A DNA stretch of 11,726 nucleotides, taken from positions 1,118 to 12,843 of the forward strand of contig NWUY0303923721.1 of NCBI GenBank assembly GCA_004151065.3. The letters are read 5' to 3'. The number at the start of each line of letters is the position of its first letter. Position 1 is the first letter of the stretch. Source of the DNA: Larix sibirica. Lineage: Eukaryota > Streptophyta > Pinopsida > Pinales > Pinaceae. A model generated the notes under the pieces. That model did not search any database. It had not been told where the DNA came from and saw only the letters and a list, made by a program, of their open reading frames with translations. Below, piece by piece: positions 1 through 9,284 of this stretch. Position numbers and translations under genes: made by a program.

Positions 1-145
1 ATACGGGTTTAAGATGGATCTATGCTAGTGATATTAAATGATGGATGGATTTTAATCATTCTTTTAAAACTTGTAAAAATTTCAATAAAAAGATGAGTGG
101 AAGAATATTTGTCACCTCTCTAAACACAAAAGACAAAAATAAAAA

Positions 146-356
146 CTTAGGAAGTTAGAGCTTCATAAGCTTCATATATGACTTGTAAAAGTTCCTTACT
201 TTCCTATCAACTTTGGCCTACTCTTTGACTTCTTCATAGGTTTCCACACAAAATCTAAGCTTAGGAAGCTAGTTCATATATGACTTTTAAAGGTTCATTG
301 ATTTTCCAACTAACTTTGGCCAATTCTTTGGGTTGTTCATAGGCTTTCACGCCAAA
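146..356. repeat. Imperfect two-unit tandem repeat in copy A
   Basis: Two related units follow one another, 146-259 and 260 to about 356. Both start CTTAGGAAG and share CATATATGACTT, a CAACTTTGGCC-like core, TTCATAGG, TTTC and CAAATCT-like blocks. The first unit is longer because of a small duplication around GCTTCATA. The same arrangement exists in copy B, so it predates the 3.6-kb duplication. Read on the minus strand, each unit can give a lysine- and glutamate-rich peptide of the form AY.Q.KE.AKV..K, but the units are not in frame with each other (offset 103 bp). Confidence 0.75.
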
Positions 357-1630
357 TCTTCAACTAACTCAACCTTGAACATGGAAAAGCAATCTTGATG
401 ATCACAAAGATATGCTTTGTAAATTGCTACCAATATTTTTAACTTTTTCCCAACACAAAACATTGGTTTTTCAACGAGTAAAACATATTTTTGAAAAAGA
501 ACCTTAACATTTTTCTTGCAAAATGTCATTTGAAGAGAGCACTTCTAAAATAAAGAGATGATAATGAAATGAGATAACGATTAGTCTTATGTAACCCAAT
601 AAGCCTTTTGCAAAAAAAGCCATGAAAGAAGAGTGAAGAATACAAGGGAATTTGACAATTAAACCTAAAGTAAATCCATGTTGACCTTGGGAATAAAGTA
701 AACAATGCACCACAAATTTTGAAAATAACTTAAATTAAGGGTGTCAATGTTTCTTTGTTCAAATCTATGAAAAGAGTAGGCCTATAAATAGTCTCACATT
801 ATCATTTAAAATGCACATTATCACATTGATGTCTATATATGTAGGAAATTCATATATTGCATCCATAAATGCATCACCACTATTATGAGAAGGCGGGCAC
901 TGTCATGGACCTACAGGTCTCGCTCAAAAAAATTTACTTTTGTATCCTAGGTTGTCTGGCATTACCTTGCGTTGACCACAAAGGTTTTCCCAACTTATGC
1001 CTACTAATACTAGTCTACACCTCTTCACTTAGGATCCTACCCATAACTATGCCCTAAGCTACAACTGTTAGAACTACAACTAAGTTGTGTAACCAAGTTA
1101 TCTAACAAGTATGCATGCATTCAATTGTGGCTTTAAAGCATCCTAACAATACTTTAACACTCAATCAATATTCATCAATATTTAGCCAGCCAAAATAGTG
1201 CAAGGAACAAAAACATTCATCCAAGTAAGAGACCACAACACAAAAATATGGAACTTATTATTATGAAGTTGTTACAAGAATACAATGAGTGTAGCCACTT
1301 CCTATTACTTGTTTTGTAGATATACCAATAACCCAAGGCACAACTACCTATTGCCACAATACTTGCACAATCTAACCCCTAAAACGTTTATGGATATGCT
1401 TCCTACAACTCCCTTTCCTCACTTGTAATAGACACAATCTAGCTTTTCCCTACCTTAGACACTTGTCAAGTTGTCTAGGTCCTCTGTGTAGATTACCTGA
1501 TACTCAATGAGCATCCAAGTTGTTCACTATGCCAAAATCCTAACTTAGCACATCAGAACTTTGTGTTTACTCTTGTCGGATACTCCTTAATTGAATGACC
1601 AATGGATGCCTTTTCACATGCTTGCATCAT

Positions 1631-1639
1631 CTTTATATA
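1631..1639 (-). promoter_or_regulatory. TATA-like box, copy A
   Basis: Minus-strand TATATAAAG, in the context CCTATATAAAGATGATGCAAG, is preserved in both 3.6-kb copies. It sits inside the LTR-like block at a position suited to a U3/R boundary. There is no direct evidence of transcription. Confidence 0.35.
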
Positions 1640-2330
1640 GGTAGGAGGTGCCTTGTCGTTTCCTTGTTCTATGGTTCCTTTCACCTTGCCATGTGACCAA
1701 GTGGACCCAAACATGCAATACACTCCACTTTGTCTTTCGAGTCTTGAAATGCTCAACCCCTTAGGTCCACATCCAACTTGGATCATGCACCATTGCCCAA
1801 GATATCCTAGTGTCTCATGCACTTGACAATTCCAACTATCTCACTTGAATAATGTCCAATGCATTCCTGCCATCCCTTGTGCTTCACATCATCCCAAGCC
1901 AATGTCTATCCAACTTTTGATGAATGTCCAACTGAATTAGGCACTTCTACCCGCGAACTTAGGTATTGCACCCACAAACCAAGGCATTACTACCCAGTAC
2001 ACCCATGAACCAAGGAAGACCATGTTCATTGTCCAAGCCACCGTGTGACTCCTATAAGAAACCCCAAATGAAAACACTCATATTCTACCATACTTACCCA
2101 AATCGCTTGCCAAGCTCTTCAACACTTGGGCGTGCCTTTCATGCAAGACCACCCAAGGCATGCTTATCCAAACTTGCAACTTGTCGTCGCAGCCAACCAG
2201 TACCTACCAATAATCATCTTAATGGACAAGCAAGGGAACCCATCTCCAACTCTAAGGCAAAGGCGCACATTTCCAACTCTTAGATGTCCCCAAAATAGGA
2301 GCATGCACACACAAAAAGCAAGTGAGCAAT

Positions 2331-2535
2331 GAGACACAAGTGTAATCCTTGTTTACACATTCTATATTGAATTATATGGATATAGAAAGGGAGCAGTGAC
2401 ACACAAGTGTAATCCCTACCTATACATTCTATATTGAATTATATGGATATAACAAGGGGGTAGTGTTCCACACAAGTGTAATCGTCATTTTTCTACTATA
2501 TATTGAATTATATGGATGTATGTATGTAGCAAGGG
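2331..2535. repeat. Three-unit 67-bp tandem array, copy A
   Basis: Units start at 2331, 2398 and 2465. Each contains ACACAAGTGTAATC, then CTATATTGAATTATATGG, then a purine-rich GGGAGCAG or AAGGGGG-like segment. The third unit is the most diverged. The array is shared with copy B, so it existed before the duplication. The near-palindromic ATATTGAATTATAT core recurs in every unit. Confidence 0.9.
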
Positions 2536-2640
2536 TTTTTTAGTGTGAATGTAGGAATTAGCATGAGTACAAATATGAGGATGTCCATTTTAAAATCAAG
2601 ATGTATGGAGTTTTAGGGGAGGTGTATTACATATGTATGT

Positions 2641-2696
2641 GTGTGTGTGTGCATAAAATATTAATTTGTGTGTGTGTGCATAAAATATTAATTTGT

Positions 2697-2737
<41 letters not shown>

Positions 2738-2762
2738 CGCACGCACGCACGCGAGTGTGTGT
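2641..2762. repeat. Compound microsatellite specific to copy A
   Basis: Two exact 27-bp units (2641-2667 and 2668-2694), each (GT)n followed by GCATAAAATATTAATTT, lead into (GT)n at 2695-2721, (GA)n to about 2738, GCACGCAC-type repeats to about 2752, and a short (GT)n. Copy B has only a short (GT)n tract at 8749-8764 in this place, so the expansion happened in copy A after duplication, or was lost from B. The alternating purine-pyrimidine GT and GCAC runs are of the type that can adopt Z-DNA. Confidence 0.95.
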
Positions 2763-2835
2763 CATTTCTAAAAAATTGTTGTCTTGTTTTTTAGTATATT
2801 GCATCATAAATTGATATGGTATACCTAGAAAAAGC

Positions 2836-2860
2836 ATATATATATGTGTGTGTGTGTGTG
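2836..2860. repeat. (AT)n(GT)n microsatellite, copy A
   Basis: An alternating AT run joins a GT run and ends at GCACC. The equivalent position in copy B holds (AC)n followed by a short TATAT, so the two copies show opposite dinucleotide phases on the same strand. Confidence 0.9.
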
Positions 2861-3275
2861 CACCAAATCAATTCAATCCACTAAATGTTTTCCCTCAAGA
2901 CAGTAAAGTTAGTTCATTATTATTATCCCTCTAGTTACCAAAATGATACAAGCTCACAACTAAGTAAGAATCAAGTGCCTTAAAAGCCACATGGGTCACA
3001 AAATAGTAGAGCCAACTGCAAACTTATATCTATTTCTGTCACATATTGACTCTCGGTGATTAAAGAGACAAGAAAGAAAAGGCCCAACTCTATAAAACAT
3101 CAATTCAAAGTCTATTTCAAGACTTCCCTAATATGCACTTGGTTACATAAGTCTTGTTTTAACATATATATCCCAAGGAAAACCTTGCAGGGAAACCCAA
3201 AGGATGCTTCTCCAAACTCATGGATGGTATCTCTAATAAACCCCATGGCATACACTAGTGTGTCTCACCTAGGTA

Positions 3276-3334
3276 GATTCAAACCATAAACCTTATGATA
3301 CAGAACTAGCCAAATATGATTGAGCTAACCCCTT
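3276..3334 (-). mobile_element. tRNA-like SINE head, copy A
   Basis: On the minus strand AAGGGGTTAGCTCAATCA is followed 42 bases later (measured from the T of TAGCTCA) by GGTTTGAATC. These correspond to the internal polymerase III A box (TAGCTCA core, 3317-3327) and B box (3276-3285; consensus GGTTCGANNCC with one C-to-T change). Their spacing is what a tRNA gene or tRNA-derived SINE has. The sequence cannot fold as a full tRNA. The 3' end of any SINE body is unclear: similar sequence continues to the microsatellite near 2860 but is part of the 3.6-kb repeat. Confidence 0.5.
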
Positions 3335-3338
3335 GGGC

Positions 3339-3365
<27 letters not shown>
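3339..3365. repeat. (TA)n tract beside the tRNA-like head, copy A
   Basis: Thirteen or so TA dinucleotides lie immediately upstream, on the minus strand, of the SINE-like A-box. Copy B has a shorter tract at 9348-9361 in the same position. Confidence 0.92.
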
Positions 3366-3369
<4 letters not shown>

Positions 3370-3651
3370 CTAGAACTTATTTAAAGCAATAAAGCTTCAG
3401 ACATAAAACCCTCTGATCTAATTATAAAACAAATTTCTATATCATTAAACAATGAAACTCGATTTGCATAGCTATGCCAAAACTCAAGGCAAAGGTACAC
3501 AATTGTAGGAAATAAAACCTTGAGGAAAGTTAGAAAATGTACAATGTATACTTTGACATTAAACACATGGTTTTGACCTTTGTAATAAGTTGGTAAAGAA
3601 TAAAAAACACAAATATCACATTTTCACGACTATTGGATATAAGATACACAT

Positions 3652-4822
3652 TGAACCTCCATATCAACTAGTTGAGTTGGTCATGAAATATACATTTTAA
3701 CCTCTTTGGGTATCATATTGGACATATTTTTGTAAATGGTAGCATAGGGAATGACAAATCCAAATCAAACCTAAAATAAATTGTTTGGGATAAAATTGTT
3801 CATGTCAAAATTTTGCACTATTTCCAAATTTTACCCTAGGGAACTCTATGTCACCTAAACTCTCTATTAGCTCTCTTGGCTTGGAATAAGTTGTAGCAAT
3901 GATGGACAGACTAGAACATCACTCAAAGTAGATTGGGAAACAAGACTTCTTTTCTAGCTTTTATTGTAGGGTGAGGGAAGAATGCTCAATATGGGCATGG
4001 CTAAAAAATATTTTATGCTTTATTTTAATGTTTAATAAGTCTATTTTCCTTTTAGGACAACTTGTAAAAATGCATACAAGCCACACAATAAATAGTTGAA
4101 TTAGAACTTTAAATCTAAGAGAAAACAAGTAGCTCCTTTTTCAACATTTTGAAGCTCCTGGAAGCTTTTTGAACAATAACGCTCCATTTTTTGTAATCAA
4201 TGGTTGGATAGTAAGGATGCAGCCCCATCCTTTTTATCAATATTAAAAGTAATTGTTTTTGTTTAAAAAAACATTGTTCCTAAGTAGTGTGGGTATGTTG
4301 GTGAATCTTTTGAGCTTTTTTGTTTTTGTTTTTTTAACATGTTGTGCACTCAATTAAATAAGTATAAACTAAGACTGTAACCAAGTTATTAGTGTCAACA
4401 AACTTAAGTGAAAAATAAAATTGTAAAAAGGATGAAAAAAAAGACTTTCATGTCTTTGTGGAATTATGAATTGACAATTGGGCATCATAGGTGCTAGATA
4501 GTGAGGAATTTGGTTTCAACTATTCAAAAACAAATTTGTAGTGATTAGTGAAAGGGATGAATTCAGAGTTTCTTGAGTATTCACGGAAATATAAGAATAA
4601 TTTTTTTATGATATTTTTAGCAAGCATGTCTCTTGGAAAATAGAATGTTTAGTAGTTACAATTAATGGATGCATTGAAATTTTGTCATTATTATATCTCT
4701 TGTTGAAAACACATGCATGCATGCATGAGTAACACATCAAAAGAAAATTCTTGGAACTAATAAGATCACTAATTATTTTAGGTTAAATGGCATCTTTTGA
4801 TGTGGGAGGTAGAGATGAGAAG
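3652..4822. other. Unique AT-rich spacer, no gene seen
   Basis: No long open frame, splice-bounded exon or recognisable domain is visible on either strand. Around 4160-4260 the sequence resembles in style the 3' end of plant LINE elements (TTTTTTGTAATC, then GCAGCCCCATCC, then TTTTTATCAATATTAAAAG), but no reverse-transcriptase coding remains, so this is only a hint. A palindromic CATG tetranucleotide run lies at 4712-4727. Confidence 0.6.
4712..4727. repeat. (CATG)4 run
   Basis: Four perfect CATG units (CATGCATGCATGCATG) form a fully self-complementary 16-bp palindrome in otherwise AT-rich spacer DNA. No counterpart of similar length is seen in the 3.6-kb repeats. Confidence 0.9.
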
Positions 4823-4957
4823 CCCAGTCAACATTAGAAAAGTAATCAACACGTGCCTAGGACAATATCTAATTGTAAAAAATGAGGATCCCAATCAACA
4901 TTAGCAAAGTAATCAACACATGTCCCTAGTACAATATTTAATTGTAAAAATTGAGGT
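4823..4957. repeat. 67-bp tandem duplication inside the copia relic
   Basis: Unit 1 (4823-4889) and unit 2 (4890-4957) share CAACATTAG, AAGTAATCAACAC, CCTAG, ACAATAT and TAATTGTAAAAA, with about eight differences. The duplicated stretch is the part of the RNase H domain leading into the conserved IEVK segment, so it is a secondary rearrangement of the dead element. The 67-bp length equals that of the array in the 3.6-kb repeats but the sequence is unrelated. Confidence 0.88.
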
Positions 4958-5139
4958 AAAAGATGTGAACCTCAAGGAAATAGGTGAACATGCACACTCA
5001 CCTCATGGGACAATTGGTTTTTGTAGATCACGAGATCAAGTAGAAGATATCTTCACTAAAGCAATCAACAAAGAGAAGTTTAAGACATTCTAATAGTTGT
5101 TGGGAGTTATGCAAAACAAAATAAACATTGAAAGAAGGG
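4890..5139 (+). pseudogene. Ty1-copia RNase H C-terminus (decayed)
   Basis: In one frame, 4905-5090 is open for 62 codons and encodes IEVKDVNLKE, then GTIGFC, then RDQVEDIFTKAINKEKFKTF. Two stops follow, then in-frame LLGV. This is the characteristic end of the Ty1-copia polyprotein: an IEV(K/R) segment of RNase H, the DQLADIFTK box and a KEKF...LLGV tail. Upstream, QSTLAK (from 4892) lies in another frame and matches the expected S.AKNP region, so at least one frameshift separates them. The double stop at 5091-5096 confirms the element is dead. Earlier pol domains (reverse transcriptase, integrase) are absent. A polypurine tract and LTR start follow directly, which supports the identification. 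Confidence 0.85.
5130..5139 (+). other. Polypurine tract of the copia relic
   Basis: GAAAGAAGGG is all purine and lies directly against a TGTTAAAC LTR-type start, 18 bases after the LLGVM codons. In intact Ty1-copia elements this tract primes plus-strand DNA synthesis. Confidence 0.75.
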
Positions 5140-5270
5140 TGTTAAACGTCATAATGTTTATTTAATCGTCAAGGTTATATTGTAAACTTCTAAAGTTAAA
5201 TTAGAAAGTTAAGTTATAAAGTTAAGTTGTAATCTTAAGTTATAAATTAAGTTGACATAGCATTATGAGA
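5140..5270 (+). mobile_element. Start of 3' LTR of the copia relic
   Basis: The LTR begins TGTTAAACGTC at 5140, immediately after the polypurine tract. The 5' end is well placed; the 3' end is not. No matching ...TTTAACA terminus or target-site duplication can be found, so 5270 is only a nominal limit. A short degenerate repeat of AAGTTATAAA/TTAAGTTG motifs occupies about 5190-5250. A second LTR copy is not present in this window, so the 5' part of the element has been lost or lies elsewhere. Confidence 0.6.
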
Positions 5271-6068
5271 GATAATGGGCAGCAATATTGGGTCTAAAAT
5301 ATCCCAAAATAGGACCAAATTATTTAAAAAAACGAAAAACAAAAAAAAATTAGCATACAATTGTATCTATTACAATAGTGAGGAAAATGAATATATAATT
5401 ACAAAGTTACAACAAAGGATGAAAGGAACTTTCACAATATGTCGAAATAGAGGAATTCCCATCTATTGTGTATCACAGGACTATTGCCTTTGAAATAGAA
5501 GATTTTGAGTACATGGAAACAAGCTTGATACAATTCACCATGGAGCAATTTGTCTTGACTACATCATATGCAATATGTGATCGACTTGCAGCGTATCCCT
5601 CCTACAAAAGTTCAAAAGCAAATTAAAACGCTCTTGAAATGATCCTTTAGAGAAAGATTTAAAAGATCCATTTTCCCAAAAAATATGTACATCCATTTAA
5701 AAAAACGTATAGAATATTTCTTCCTGTATATAAATCTATGATATACATAATGCAATTATGAAAATGCCATCTTAAAATGGGCATGTCATATGCAATCCAA
5801 TAAAAGAATGATGGCATCCATTTCACATTTGTTGTTTAATAATCCATGGATAATCCACCCTTAAACAACTCCAAACTAGCTCTTTATATGTCAAGCCTCT
5901 CTATCTTTGTCCAAAAGGAATTCAAAAATAATTTCCTAACCTAGAGTATTGTTTCCTTGAAACCGATCATTGATTTATATAGAACACTTATGTAAAACAG
6001 TGACCAAACCGCATTAAACATAACGTTGAATTTATAAAATTCTAAAACATAAACATGGACATTATTTG
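5271..6068. other. AT-rich spacer, no gene seen
   Basis: An open frame of 72 codons at 5275-5493 is lysine- and asparagine-rich, as random A-rich DNA would give, and is not recognised. TATATAAA at 5727-5734 is a possible TATA element or remaining LTR sequence of the copia relic. Nothing else can be supported. Confidence 0.5.
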
Positions 6069-6198
6069 TGATATAACTGAATGCATGGATTTTAATCATT
6101 CTTCTAACACTTATAAAAGCTTCAATAAAAAGATGGGTGAAAGAAGATTTGTCACCTCTTTAAACACAAAAGACAAAAATTAACAACAAATATAAAAA

Positions 6199-6405
6199 CT
6201 TAAGAAGTTGAGCTTTATAACTTCATATATGACTTTTAAAAGTTCCTTATTTTCCTGTGAACTTTGGCCTACTCTTTGACTTGTTGATAGGTTTCCACAT
6301 CAAATCTAAGCTTAAAGAGTTTCATTTATGATTTTTAAACGTTCCTTGATTTTCTTATTAACTTTGGCCACTTCTTTGGGTTGTTGATAGGATTTCACGC
6401 CAAAT
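6199..6405. repeat. Imperfect two-unit tandem repeat in copy B
   Basis: This is the counterpart of 146-356. The units begin at 6199 and 6311, and share ACTTTGGCC, TTGTTGATAGG and TTTCAC blocks. Minus-strand reading of the right-hand unit gives an uninterrupted lysine-rich stretch containing SYQQPKEVAKVNKKIKE. The left-hand unit has the same pattern but is broken by stop codons. The offset between equivalent codons is 100 bp, again not a multiple of three. It may be a relic of a repetitive coding sequence or only chance. Confidence 0.7.
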
Positions 6406-6515
6406 CTTCAGCTAACTCAACCTTGATTATGAAAAAACAAAAACAATCTTGATGATAAATAAAAATAAAAATAAAATTGCAAATTGCTACTCAATCTTTA
6501 ACCTTTTTCCCAACA

Positions 6516-6625
6516 AAAAAACATTTTTTTCTCAACAAGTAAAACATATTTCCATTAAAGATGCTTACATTAAAAACATTTTTTTCTCAACAAGTTAAAC
6601 ATATTTCCATAAAAGATGCTTACAT
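6516..6625. repeat. 55-bp tandem duplication private to copy B
   Basis: Two units share AACATTTTTTTCTCAACAAGT, AAACATATTTCCAT and AAAGATGCTTACATT with a 55-bp period (AACATT at 6520 and 6575). Copy A has a single diverged unit at about 455-515, so the duplication arose in copy B after the 3.6-kb duplication or was lost in A. Confidence 0.88.
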
Positions 6626-7744
6626 TTTCTTGACAAATGTCATTTCAAGAGAGCACTTCTAAAATAAAGAAATGACAATGAAATGAGATACGGTTGGTAC
6701 AGTAAGCCTTTGCCAAAAAAACTCAAAAGAAGAGTGAAGAATACAAGAGAATTGGACAATTAAACCTAGAGTAAATCCATGTTGACTTTGGGAATAAAGT
6801 AAACAATGCACCACAAATTTTGAAAAATAACTTAAATTAAGGGTGTCAATGTTTTTTTTCAAATCTATAAAAAAATGTATCGTATAAATATTCTCACATT
6901 ATTACTCAAAATGCACATTATCACATTAATGCCTATATATGCTTATATATGTAGGAAATTCGTATATCTCGTCCATAAATGCATCATCACTACTATGAGA
7001 AGGCAGGCAATGTCATGGACCTGTAAGTATTGCTCAAAAAAAATTACTTTTGCATCCTAGGTTGTCTAGTGTTGCCTTGCCTCGGCCACAGAGGTTTGGC
7101 CAACCTACGCCTACTAATACTAGACTACACCTCTTCACTTAGGATCCTTTCATAACTATGCCCTAAGCTACAATTGTTAGAACTGCAACTAAGTTCTGAC
7201 CAAGTTATCTAACAACTAGGCACACATACAATTGTGGCCTTAAATAATCTTAGCAATACTTTAACACTCAATTCAATATTCAACAATACTTAGCTAACCA
7301 GAACAATGCAAAGAACAACAACATTTATCAAAGTAAAGAGACCACAACACAAAAGTATAGAACTTATTATTATGAAGAATGTTACAAGAATACAACAAGG
7401 GAGTGTGGCCACTGCCTATGACTTGTTTTATAGATATACCAATAACCCAAGGCACAATTGTTGATTGCCAAAATACTTGCACAACCTAACCCCTAAAGCA
7501 TTCATGGATATACCTCATGTAGCTCCCTTTCCTCACTTGTAACAGTGCCAATCTAGCTTTGCCCTGCCTTAGACACTTTCCAAGTTGTCTAGGTCCTCTA
7601 TGCAGAGTGCCTAATACTCAATGATCATCCAAATGGTTCACTATGCCAAAATCCTAACTTAGCACCTCGAAACTCCTTGTTCACTCTTGCCAGACACTCC
7701 TTACTTGAATGACCAATGAATACATTTGCACATGCTTGCATCAT

Positions 7745-7753
7745 CTTTATATA
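7745..7753 (-). promoter_or_regulatory. TATA-like box, copy B
   Basis: This is the same TATATAAAG sequence as at 1631-1639, and the roughly 20 bases around it are almost unchanged between copies. The LTR-like block would place a transcription start some 25-35 bp downstream, toward lower coordinates. Inference only. Confidence 0.35.
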
Positions 7754-8445
7754 GGTAGGAGGTGCCTTGCCATTTCCTTCTTTTATGGTGCCTTTCACCA
7801 TGCCCTACGCCCAAGTGGACCCAAACATGAAATACACTCCACTTTGTTTGCCAAGTCTTGAAACCCTCAACCCCTTGGGTGCACATCCAAATTGGATCAT
7901 GCACCACAGCCCAGGGCATCTCAATGTCTCATGCACTCAACAATTCCAACCATCTCACTTGAGCAACGTCCAATGCATTCCCACCATCCCTTGTGCTTCA
8001 CATCATGTCGAGCCAATTTATGTCCAACTTGTAATGCATGTCCAACCGAATAGGCACTCCTACCCACGAACTAAGGTGTTGCACCCGCAAACCAAGGCAC
8101 AACTGCCCAGTACACCCATTAACCAAGGAACATCATGTTCATCATCCAAGGCACTGTGTGACTTTCATAAGAAATCCCAAATGACAAGGCTCATCTTGCT
8201 ACCATACTTACCCAAATTGTTTTTCCAAGCTCTTCAACACTTGGGCATGCCTTTCATGCAAGACCACCCAAGGCATGATTGTCCAAACTTGCAACTTGTC
8301 GTTGCAACCAGCCAATGCTTGCCAATAATCATCTCAATGGTCATGCAAGGGAACCAATTGCCAGCTCCAAGGCAAGGGAGCCCACTGCCAACTCTTATAT
8401 ATCCCCACAATGGGAGCATGCACACACAAAAATCATGTGAGCAGT

Positions 8446-8649
8446 GACACACAAGTGTAATCCGTGTTTACACATTCTATATTGAATTATATGGATATAG
8501 AAAGGGAGCAATGACACACAAGTGTAATCCTTGTCTATACATTCTATATTGAATTATATGGATATAACAAGGGGGCAGTGACACACACAAGTGTAATCAT
8601 CATTTTTACACTCTATATTGAATTATATGGATAATGTATGTAGCAAGGG
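8446..8649. repeat. Three-unit 67-bp tandem array, copy B
   Basis: Units start at 8446, 8513 and 8580, an exact 67-bp period for the first two steps. The third unit carries an extra CA in its GACACACACAAG start. Each unit includes AAGTGTAATC and CTATATTGAATTATATGG. Repeats of this kind occur inside the U3 part of some plant LTRs, which would suit the surrounding LTR-like block, but function is unknown. Confidence 0.92.
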
Positions 8650-8748
8650 TTTGTGAGTGTGAATGTGGGGATTAGTACAAGTACAAATATGAGAATGTCA
8701 ATTTTAAAATCAAGATGTATGGAGTTGTAGGGGAGGTGTATTACATGT

Positions 8749-8764
8749 ATGTGTGTGTGTGTGT
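8749..8764. repeat. Short (GT)n microsatellite, copy B
   Basis: An uninterrupted GT run follows TTACATGTAT and ends at CATTTCTT. It is the unexpanded counterpart of the compound microsatellite at 2641-2762 in copy A. Confidence 0.9.
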
Positions 8765-8812
8765 CATTTCTTAAAGTTATTTTTTTGGTATATTGCATCA
8801 TAAATTATATGG

Positions 8813-8815
<3 letters not shown>

Positions 8816-8860
<45 letters not shown>
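8816..8860. repeat. (AC)n microsatellite, copy B
   Basis: About 22 uninterrupted AC dinucleotides are followed by TATATGC. It occupies the same place as the (AT)n(GT)n tract at 2836-2860 in copy A. Confidence 0.95.
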
Positions 8861-8865
<5 letters not shown>

Positions 8866-9284
8866 GCAAAATCAAGTTGATCCACTAAATGTTTTTCCCT
8901 CGTGACATTAAAGTTAGTTCATTTGTATTATCTCTATAGTTACCAAAATGATACAAGCTCACAACCAAGGCAATAAGAATCAAGTGCCTTAAAAGCCACG
9001 TGGATCACAAAATAGCAAAGCCAATTGCAAACTTGTATCTATTTTTGTCACTTATTGACTCCCCATGACTAGGGAGATAAGAAAGAGAAGGCCCAACTCT
9101 ATAAAACATCAATTCAAAGTATATTTCAAGACTTCCTCGGTATACACGTGGTTACATAAGTCCTAGTTTAACATATATATTCCAAATAAAACCTTGCAAG
9201 GAAACTCAAATGATACTTCTTCAAACCCATGGATGGTAGTTGTAATAAACCCCCTTGCATATACTAATGTGCCTCACCCAAGGA

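Larger units (their letters stand above)
1066..2631 (-). mobile_element. LTR-like block in copy A (minus strand)
   Basis: Read on the minus strand, this 1566-bp block begins TGTAATACACCTCCCCTA and ends TTCTAACA, so it has the TG...CA termini expected of a long terminal repeat. A TATA-like box, TATATAAAG, lies about 1 kb in (1631-1639), followed by about 570 bp that could be R-U5. Copy B has an equivalent block of almost the same length. Against this reading, the bases just past the CA end (GTTGTAGCTTAGGGC) are only a weak match to a tRNA primer binding site, no polypurine tract precedes the TG end, and no target-site duplication is visible. No gag or pol is recognisable nearby. It is a hypothesis of an old LTR inside a larger duplicated segment. 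Confidence 0.3.
28..3651. repeat. Copy A of a 3.6-kb direct repeat
   Basis: This segment matches 6069-9656 base for base over almost its whole length and in the same orientation. Matching begins near GTGATATTAAATG (about 28) and stops at ATTGGATATA (about 3651), after which the two loci diverge completely. In the last 100 bp I count 6 differences; in the part around 1381-1550 identity is nearer 85%. The left edge lies close to the window start, so the true boundary could be slightly upstream. No target-site duplication or terminal inverted repeat is evident at the outer ends. It may be a transposon fragment or a dispersed segmental duplication, and the sequence does not decide which. It differs from copy B by a large compound microsatellite at 2641-2762. 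Confidence 0.93.
7175..8745 (-). mobile_element. LTR-like block in copy B (minus strand)
   Basis: This is the counterpart of 1066-2631, 1571 bp long. On the minus strand it begins TGTAATACACCTCCCCTA and ends GTTCTAACA, with TATATAAAG at 7745-7753 and AT-rich sequence with ATAATAATAAG about 360 bp downstream of the box, where a polyadenylation region would be expected. The sequence after the CA end is ATTGTAGCTTAGGGC, a poor match to the usual initiator-Met primer site. The plus strand of this block carries an open frame of 226 codons at 7767-8447 that is broken in copy A, so it is unlikely to be a gene. Matching flanks on both sides in copies A and B mean the two LTR-like blocks moved as part of a larger unit. 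Confidence 0.3.

Noticed and set aside
4160-4260. LINE 3' end
   Set aside because: The style of sequence is suggestive, but there is no poly(A) tail, no target duplication and no upstream reverse-transcriptase remnant, so it is not listed as an element.
7767-8447. 226-codon open frame on the plus strand of copy B
   Set aside because: The same sequence in copy A has a TGA in place of a serine codon near 1824 and a frameshift between about 2080 and 2126. No domain is recognisable. It lies antisense to the LTR-like block and is most likely open by chance.
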